Below, in pieces: positions 57,343 to 64,000 of a stretch of DNA of 64,000 nt; position 1 is the first letter of the stretch, and each line of letters opens with the position of its first letter. Source of the stretch: Nectonema munidae. Lineage: Eukaryota > Nematomorpha > Nectonematoida > Nectonematidae. Location: assembly GCA_030549495.1 (NCBI GenBank), contig JAUIRK010000817.1:85640-149639 (forward strand). The letters run 5' to 3'. The notes under the pieces are model-generated. The model did not search any database. It was given only the letters and a program-made list of their open reading frames with translations, and was not told the DNA's origin. The position numbers and the translations under genes are program-made.

Positions 57343-58970
57343 GAGATGTCAAAACACTTTCAAAATTTAATTGATATGCTTGCAAATTGCTTGATGGCGG
57401 TTGAAGAGAAGAATGCAAAGAATAATGTTAGGAGTATTCTAGAAATAAATATATATAGAGAAGGATAGTCGGTTTTATTGTGGGCTGAGGTGAAGGATGG
57501 GTTCAATAGTGCCTATCAAGGCGGAGAGTAAGTTTAAGAGTTCTGGGTAAGTAATGATGTCGCTTAGATTAGTGGGAAAGTGGCCAAGTGTTGAGGCGCA
57601 TGTGTTGATAAGTTTGTGTCGGTGTGAGATGAAGAATGGGCAGAGGAAGGCGAGGTGATATGTTGTTTCGAAAAGTACGTTGTAGAACCGATACGTCAGG
57701 TTGCCTGAGAGTTTAATGCGAAAAAAGTAGGTTTTGCAGGGACAATGACATGAGAGCCACCTAATAAGAGATCTCGATGGAGTGTATTTGTGCGAAGCCC
57801 AAGATTGGGGTATGGTATTGATGTTTGATATGCGCGAAAGCAAGGTGTTTGTGGAGTTGGTGAGGGAGTTTGCCATTGGTTTTGAGTGTGCATGGAAATG
57901 TTGCGTAGTAAGACATTGGGGTGTACTGAGGTCAAATGTGTTATGCAGGGTCTTGATAAGGTTCTTTTGGCGAGATGGTCAACATGCAGGTTTTCATGTA
58001 TGTTGGAGTGATCGGGGCACCAGAAAATGGAGACAGTGAAATGAGTGGAGAGGAGTCGTAGATTTGAGAACAAGATGGAAGCAAAGAAGGGAAAGTTTTT
58101 GATAAGGTGTAGATCGCGCGTGATGTTCAAGGAGTCTGTATAGAAATGAATATGAGTGAAACGTGTGAAGGTATTGATGTGTTGTGTGATCTGATCGCAT
58201 GAGGTGATTAAAGCTTGACATTCAGCATCATAAGTTGTAGTTAAATGATTTAGAGGAGAGCTTGTAGAAAAGAAGGGAGATAGAGAGGCGCCTGCATAAA
58301 AAGCGGTGGCGATAGCGCATTTTTACAATGATTTAGAAGCGTCTGTGAAGATTCTCATGGTTGAAGGGTCGGAGCGATGTCTGAGCTTTTTTACCTGTTT
58401 TCGGCGAGAGATTTGTTTGTGTGAGTAGTGATAGCAAAAGGAAGGGGCGAAGAGGGATGTACTAATGTGGTGGGGTGTACCTTAGTGTGTATGAGGTAAC
58501 GGTACGAAGTACAAAGTGATGTGTGAAGCAGTTTGGTGTGAGGGTGTGATGCGTTCAGTGGAGGATGTGAATGGGACGCTGAAGATGGGGGAAGTAGAGA
58601 TTTGTATGTGCAAATGTAGCGTCTGATGAAGTGGTCTTTCAGTTGGATTAAAAGTGGTGTGCAGTTCAGTGTGATTTTAGATAAGCTTTTGAGATGGTTA
58701 ATAGACTGAATCTATGGATTTTGAATAAATATGTAAGGGTGGATGGATGAGCGAGCGATGAGCCCCATGAGAGGATGCCGTATTGGATTACCGCAAGTAT
58801 GAGAGATTTGTAGATGAATAAAGAATGATGGATACTTAGACCCCATTTGTATGAGATTGCTTCTCTTAGTTGGAACAGAGTCTGTGATAGTTTGATGTAG
58901 GTAAAGGATGTTCCTTTTAAAAACACCAAGATAAAATTACTTAATACTTTATAAATGTTATGCAAATTGA
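57319..58970 (-). mobile_element. RNase H-bearing LINE (I-group) 3' half
   Basis: On the - strand: the RT C-terminal part near 58965-58666 (SLIYKSLILAVIQYG-like, here FIYKSLILAVIQYGILSWGS), then an RNase H domain at about 58360-57930 with all three acidic sites visible (IFTDASKS, YDAECQALI, HFYTDSLNI) and the SIFWCPDHSNIHENLHVDH end motif, then a Cys/His tail region (LSCHCPCKTYFF, HLAFLCPFF). A (CCTA)n tract at 57319-57342 is a plausible 3' tail. Several stops and shifts; the endonuclease and most of the RT are absent. Confidence 0.88.
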
Positions 58971-59113
58971 TATTTTACAGTGAAGAATCTATCCCTAATG
59001 AATACAGTGTTGATTGATTCCTAAAAGTTTTGCCAATTCTAAAAAATACCGGAAACCAAGTTATATATGTTCGTTGGTTGGATATAAAAGCACTATCAGT
59101 TGTAAAGCTATAT

Positions 59114-59431
59114 CAGGGATCGACAAACTTTTTTACCCGTCGACCCCTTCATAAAACATTTGTCTTCACATCGACCCCCTTCTGACATATAAATCTTTCA
59201 TAATAACTTTATCAATGTTTAACAATTAAAAGAAAAAATACAAGCTAAAAATTTTTCATATATGCTATACTATACAATGTCCTAAGCTATGTTTTAAAAG
59301 AAAAAGGAGATTTATTACTATTATAAAGTAATAAAAGCATAACACACTTTGGTAAGTTTGTCTATCTTATCGACCCCTAAAGATCTGTTATTGACCACAG
59401 GGGTCGATATCGACTACTTTGCCGACCCCTA
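59114..59431. mobile_element. hAT-like MITE, same family as 14238
   Basis: The left end CAGGGATCGACAAACTT and the complement of the right end CTAGGGGTCGGCAAAGTAG pair. Interior CGACCCCTTCATAAAACATT parallels the 14238 copy. Flanking 8-mers AGCTATAT (59106-59113) and GGCCATAT (59432-59439) match at 6 of 8, so this is an older insertion. Confidence 0.8.
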
Positions 59432-59760
59432 GGCCATATGGTCCCATTATGCTTGAAAATGGTTAATCAGAGTCAAGTGTGATTTTGTTTTTAAGAATTG
59501 GGAGCTTGGTAGATTGAACCCCTCACCTTCAACTGTTGAGCTGAGAAGTACACCCTAACAACCATTGAGGCACAAAGTTATACATGTATTTATATATTAA
59601 TTTTAATGCCTGAAAATGATATATATGTTTTAGTTTTAATAAATTCTTATTGGTAGATCTATATACTAAATTGATAACTCTACTCCGGATGTTTTTTTTT
59701 GTAAAATCTATAGATTTTTTATATTATAGTCGTCACAAATAATCACACTATAAAGATAAA

Positions 59761-59897
59761 AGTTCCGTGGAGTATTTTCATCAAAAAGGCACAATTGCAC
59801 CGCTTATATCGAACTATGAGGAAAGGATGCATGATGCGGGATCGAACCCAATACCTTGAGTTAACGAAACCCAGTATCAAACCAACCTTACTCACGT
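59761..59897 (-). repeat. tRNA-derived SINE, family A
   Basis: B box GGTTCGATCCC on the - strand (complement within GCGGGATCGAACCCAA, near 59840). The ends match the copy at 14890 almost base for base (GGCACAATTG, TATCGAACTATGAGGAAAG). Confidence 0.82.
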
Positions 59898-60869
59898 ATA
59901 ATAAAAATGCCGTAATACAAAGACCCCGAACAATGTTAATTTTAGGGTTATCTAAAATAATTATTATATCTCACCAAAACTCCAAATTTAGTCTACAATT
60001 TTTTGAGACAGCATTTATATGATCATTCTAAAAAAGTTTATCATTGATGACTAAACGTAGAAAATTCAATCTTCAACAAGTTCAATGCCAATTTCATTGA
60101 AATCAATCTTAAAGGATTAAAGGATTTTTTAAAAGTGAATAAATCATGATAATCGTCACATCATTGATTAATTAAAAAAAATTGATTTAATGATTATAAA
60201 CAGTTCGATGGTATAAAATATAACATTTGATTTGGATGCAGAAAGACGTCAATGCCCGAAAACCCATTGTTATAAACATCAGCGTTGTCTTGAAAAGTAA
60301 GCATTGGGGTGGAATAAGAAGATTCGAAAGTGTGTGTGACTATACGAGATGAGCAATTGAGAGCGTATCTTTATCATTTGGTAGAGATTGTGGTAGATGG
60401 AAATAAGAAGGTTGAAGAAATGTAAGAAAAAGAAGAGGAAAATATGATCAGACTGTGTTCGAAAGTATATTTTAGAGTAGAACGAAAATTAAAAGAGTCG
60501 AAATATTAAGTTGGTTGAAAAGAGAGGAAAGGTAAGATAGTATTACAATGTATTATATGATATAAAAAAATAATTACTCACTAAGGTTGAAAATAAAAAG
60601 ACAAAAGTATTAATAGATTTTAAAAGAATAAATTGGAGTAAAAAAATCTTAGAACTTTAATATCTGTTATTTGAAAAAAACAATGATTTTGATAAATAAG
60701 AATTTATACTCAAAGAATTCTTTGTAACCATTTTTTAATCGTAAGGAAATTAGATTTATATTCATCGATTATAGGTATATGTGTATTAGAAAATCTAGAA
60801 AGCTTTACAAGTAAGGTGATATTATATGCAAAAAGAAAAAAAGAAAATAATTGATTATAATTCCTTATA

Positions 60870-61630
60870 TCATTTATTTACAAAGAAAATAGTAAAGGTC
60901 AAAAAATAAAAAACGTTTCAAAAAAGAATCGGTGTACTTTTTACTCACTATTTGATACTTATACAATAAATAAAACATGGAAAACCTTAAAGTAGATTGC
61001 AAGAAATCAATACATTTAAGTTTATTTGAAAGCAAATTATATTGATATGGTGTCAAATGCCTTCTTTAAGTCTAATTATAAAGCGAGTACTTCATCGAAC
61101 TTTTCCAAGTTGTGTTAGATTTTTTCAAATGTGTGTAATTATTTTGACTATATCAATTTTTAAAACCGAATTAAAATTTAAACAATCGGTTATGTTTATT
61201 CAAGTATGTCGAGATTTGATTATGTATAATTTTTTCAGAAATTTTTTACAAAGTACTAATTATGCTAATAAACATGTTATTTTCAATACAAAGCATCTCA
61301 CCTTTTTTAAAGTAACGGGTAAACCTTTTTATTACTCAATATTGAAACAACAGGAAACAAATTACGTTCGATACAGGAATTACAAATATGTCAAACAATC
61401 GTCAATCAAGAAACTAAGACCACAATATTTTGTTAAGAAAAGTATATTCTTTCAATGAAAAAATTGAAAGAACTATCATCTAGCCAAGTTTTTTGTAAGG
61501 ATATTATACTCAACGGTTTACCTGCAACCTTGTTATATATCTCAAGTTCTATCTGCTTGTTTGAAAGTGATTGTATGCTTAGACTAATTATGTTGTGGTC
61601 ATAAATGTTAATGGTAGGAGACATATAAAT
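60870..61630 (-). mobile_element. CR1/Jockey-type LINE fragment: endonuclease and RT
   Basis: On the - strand, 61624-61433 reads IISLSIQSLSNKQIELEIYN and then KPLSIISLQKTWLDDSS, the N-terminal endonuclease motifs (N.QSL.NK..EL, ..LQETWL). At about 61285-61130 ISTL-KISEKIIHNQISTYLN and FKFQFGFKN mark the RT start, and 61050-60900 reads LSNKLKCIDFLQSTLR and YKYQIVSKKY. The linker between EN and RT is missing or scrambled. Heavily decayed. A 138-codon frame on the + strand here is a shadow. Confidence 0.75.
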
Positions 61631-62196
61631 GTGGTGAATTTAATTGATCAATATACAAAATTCTAAATAATTCATACATTTTCGAATTTTAAAGGTAAAA
61701 TTGCTCTACTTAAGTCTAAATCTTTACGACAATTTTTTCTTCAAAAAAGTTAAATTTTATCAAAGTGAGTTAATTTCTGTAAACTCTGGTAAATTGAATT
61801 AACATAAGGTAACGTAACATATTTATTTAAGCAAAATTGAGGCTAATGCCTGTAAGATTTGCATCTTGAAAAGCAAAATAATACGATCTCCTAGACTGTA
61901 AAACTGAGTTTGACTTCACTGGGGAAAGAATTTTCTAGTATTTTTAGTTTCAATATAAGTACGGGTCGGTTAACGAAAATTAGTTAGCTTTATTCACGGC
62001 TTAATACTTGGTTAATTTTCACCGATTACCATCACTTATACTACTATGCTATAATATATATATAAACTAACTAACCACTAAGAAGGAGAAGAAGATTTAT
62101 TTTGCAAAAAAAATATAATAAAGCTTAAATATTATATATATAATAAAAGATTATTATTTTTAACAATATAAAATATTTAAGATTTATAGCAAGCTG
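61631..62196. other. AT-rich, nothing recognised
   Basis: No gene or repeat could be named. Confidence 0.5.
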
Positions 62197-62468
62197 TAGT
62201 GGCGGAACCAAGGGGGAGGGGGGAGGGGGAGGGTTTCATGGGCCTAGCCCCCCTCTATAAAAAAATGGCTTCGAAAATTACCCTTACTAATTTTGTTTTT
62301 CCTAAAACAATATTGTTGGTAGTTGATTACGTTTATATTAACGATATGACAAGTCTAATTCTAAAAGACATATTACAGCTGTCGTATTCTCTGAAGACTT
62401 TAATGAAAATTGCAAAAAATTTAAATCGATTTCGCCCCCCCTATAAGAAATTTCTGGATCCGCCACTG
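62197..62468. mobile_element. hAT-like MITE (GTGGCGGA ends)
   Basis: A 272-bp element with inverted ends TAGTGGCGGAACC and complement CAGTGGCGGATCC. Flanking 8-mers GCAAGCTG (62189-62196) and GCCAGCTG (62469-62476) match at 7 of 8. Confidence 0.82.
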
Positions 62469-62830
62469 GCCAGCTGTATCATTTTTTTTTTTTTAACTTT
62501 ATTTTATTTTTTGCGGGATATTCAAAAGGCCAGAAAGCCGCTTGTATGAAATAACCCTGATAATGGATAAGTGGCTATTATCAACTAATTGGTTAGACAC
62601 TTAGTTAGCCGCCTAAAGTGGAAAAGTACAATTACCGACTGTCTTTCACCTTTCACAAATACCAATCTACCTACACCCTGGAGACCACTGAAAAGCATAT
62701 AAATATCAATACAATACTCCATATACACACTTGTTTCTTCCAATAAAGTATTTTCTGCCTTTGCAATCAAACCCTATACGTAATTAAATGAACTAAAATA
62801 TATTAGTAACGTAAAGTAAATAAGAACATA

Positions 62831-63107
62831 CAGGGCCGGCCCTAGTGTTCGCGGGGCCCTATGCAAAATGGATAGCGCGGGGCCAAGTGTGGGTAGGAAA
62901 AAGATTAAAAGTGATAAATAAGACTTTGAAAAAAAGAAAAGGGATTTGTTTTATTACTTTTTCATTAACACAAAATGACGATCAAAGTGACTTTACTTTG
63001 CGAACCTTGCATTTAGCGAAATCTTACAATATATCATCAAAATGAAAAACGAGGAGCGCAGGGCCCACTGCGGCCGCATAGGTTGCAGTGGCCTAAGGCT
63101 GGCCCTG
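62831..63107. mobile_element. hAT-like MITE (CAGGGCCGGCC ends)
   Basis: A 277-bp element beginning CAGGGCCGGCCCTAG and ending AAGGCTGGCCCTG. Flanks AGAACATA (62823-62830) and AGAAAATA (63108-63115) match at 7 of 8. GC-rich ends against an AT-rich interior. Confidence 0.85.
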
Positions 63108-63450
63108 AGAAAATACATCTATAAGAACAGTTTATCACCAAAATGTATACTCTACTATATTTACAAATTAAAGGTGAAAAAAGTGTAATTGTTTTTTTAA
63201 GTGCTTCACGTGGAATTCAGGTGTATAATGGAGCCCTGCACGGGTTGTAAAAATTTGCCAACACGCGCTCCGGATTTTATTATTTTACCCCCTCCCCACA
63301 CCCTCAATGAAAAAATAAAGATGCCTGCAACCGCCCAGCACACCAACCTGCAAGTTTATTTATACTTAAACCAGCAATTTTAAATCTAAGCGTTCAATCG
63401 CTCAACTAAACACACCGACATTTCATTTTGATAAAGAGTATAAATAAATT

Positions 63451-63517
63451 CTAATATTTTTATACAAATCTTCTGCTTTACATTAGATATCGTCTGATTA
63501 TTCTGGTCGTTAACGGG
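63451..63517. mobile_element. piggyBac-like MITE, right half
   Basis: TACAAATCTTCTGCTTTACATTAGATATCGTCTGATTATTCTGG (described by its parts) ending GTCGTTAACGGG before TTAA at 63518-63521. It is nearly identical to the right half of 46107-46234; the left half is absent. Confidence 0.75.
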
Positions 63518-63545
63518 TTAATCTATTGAAACAAAAGACCCGAAC

Positions 63546-63904
63546 CAGTGGCGGTTTTAAGAGGGTCATGCCCCCCCCCCCCCCCATTTTTTGGCTGGAC
63601 CCCATGTTGTCCCCTCCACATCAAATACCTATTTTACTGGATTTAAAATTTACTCGAAACTTTTTATAATTTAATTTTTTTGAGTGGGTTTTGCATCCAG
63701 GTGTAGAAATATCTCTCTTATCTGGACGGGTGAATCTTAGACCAAGAGCACTCTTAATTTGATTTTCATTCATTGGAATAATTCAAAGAAAAAAAAAGTA
63801 AAACATATGTATTTGGTAAATTGGAAAATTTATAAAAAATTATCGATTTAAAAACTTGACCCTTGTTTGGCCACTTCACTTTTGAAAATCTAGAACCGCC
63901 ACTG
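63546..63904. mobile_element. hAT-like MITE (GTGGCGG ends)
   Basis: A 359-bp element beginning CAGTGGCGGTTTTAAGAGG and ending CTAGAACCGCCACTG. Flanks ACCCGAAC (63538-63545) and ACCCAAAC (63905-63912) match at 7 of 8. A run of C lies near the left end. Confidence 0.88.
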
Positions 63905-64000
63905 ACCCAAACCCCACAATTTATACGCGGATAGCGCAAACTTTTTTTCTTGTTATGGAATACATAAATAATGTGTGCGTGGAGTCTGAGTTTTGTAAGT

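Larger units (their letters stand above)
58971..60870. other. Intergenic or intron region with a hAT-like MITE and a SINE
   Basis: Holds the elements at 59114-59431 and 59761-59897. From 59900 to 60870 nothing is recognised. Confidence 0.5.

Noticed and set aside
61042-61458. A 138-codon + strand frame
   Set aside because: Antisense to LINE endonuclease/RT motifs read on the - strand.

Overview
This is a gene-poor, AT-rich eukaryotic window. Introns are long, there is no operon structure, and diverse transposable elements fill most of the non-coding space. The element mix (RTE-, Jockey/CR1- and I-type LINEs, tRNA-derived SINEs, hAT-, piggyBac- and Tigger-like DNA elements) and the two host proteins point to an invertebrate, most likely an arthropod with a moderately large genome. 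A copepod would fit, but the sequence does not prove it.

Two host genes converge. (1) A Discs-large (DLG/MAGUK) scaffold gene on the + strand occupies about 3.37-35.68 kb. Sixteen exons can be followed and all fifteen intron phases agree. They encode the second part of PDZ2, a roughly 310-residue low-complexity linker, PDZ3, SH3, a HOOK segment and the guanylate-kinase-like domain, then the stop at 35676-35678 and a 3' UTR of about 1 kb. The start of PDZ2, PDZ1 and any L27 domain lie 5' of the window. (2) A YJU2B (CCDC130, CWC16 family) splicing-factor gene on the - strand runs from at least 51.2 kb down to 44.1 kb. Four exons are secure, one short internal exon is not found, and a possible ATG-only first exon sits at 57.26 kb.

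Region by region: 1-3.4 kb is dlg intron with a SINE and a piggyBac-like MITE. 3.4-35.7 kb holds the dlg exons separated by introns that contain a 2.1-kb Tigger-like transposon with both TIRs (21.7-23.8 kb), a decayed piggyBac transposase (28.1-30.3 kb), a 318-bp direct duplication (30.5-31.1 kb), hAT-like MITEs with 8-bp target duplications (14.2 and 19.2 kb) and a 5'-truncated LINE with 11-bp target duplications (16.6 kb). 36-44 kb is the interval between the convergent genes, with an RTE-type LINE carrying a nested MITE (38.3-39.4 kb), a second Tigger-like remnant (39.4-41 kb), SINEs and MITEs. 44-57 kb is YJU2B, whose introns hold a cluster of three MITEs sharing TTAA junctions, a 510-bp GT microsatellite 25 bp from a splice donor, and another RTE LINE. 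57-64 kb is intergenic or intron, with an RNase H-bearing LINE, a CR1/Jockey-type LINE, and hAT-like MITEs, three of them within 1.7 kb at the 3' end.

The most distinctive non-genic signal is a population of 100-130 bp TTAA-flanked palindromic MITEs with CCC...GGG ends and internal CGTCTGC repeats. At least ten copies can be seen. Two copies break exactly at the same internal TTAA, as expected for piggyBac-type mobility. No LTR retroelement, retrovirus or Polinton could be supported.
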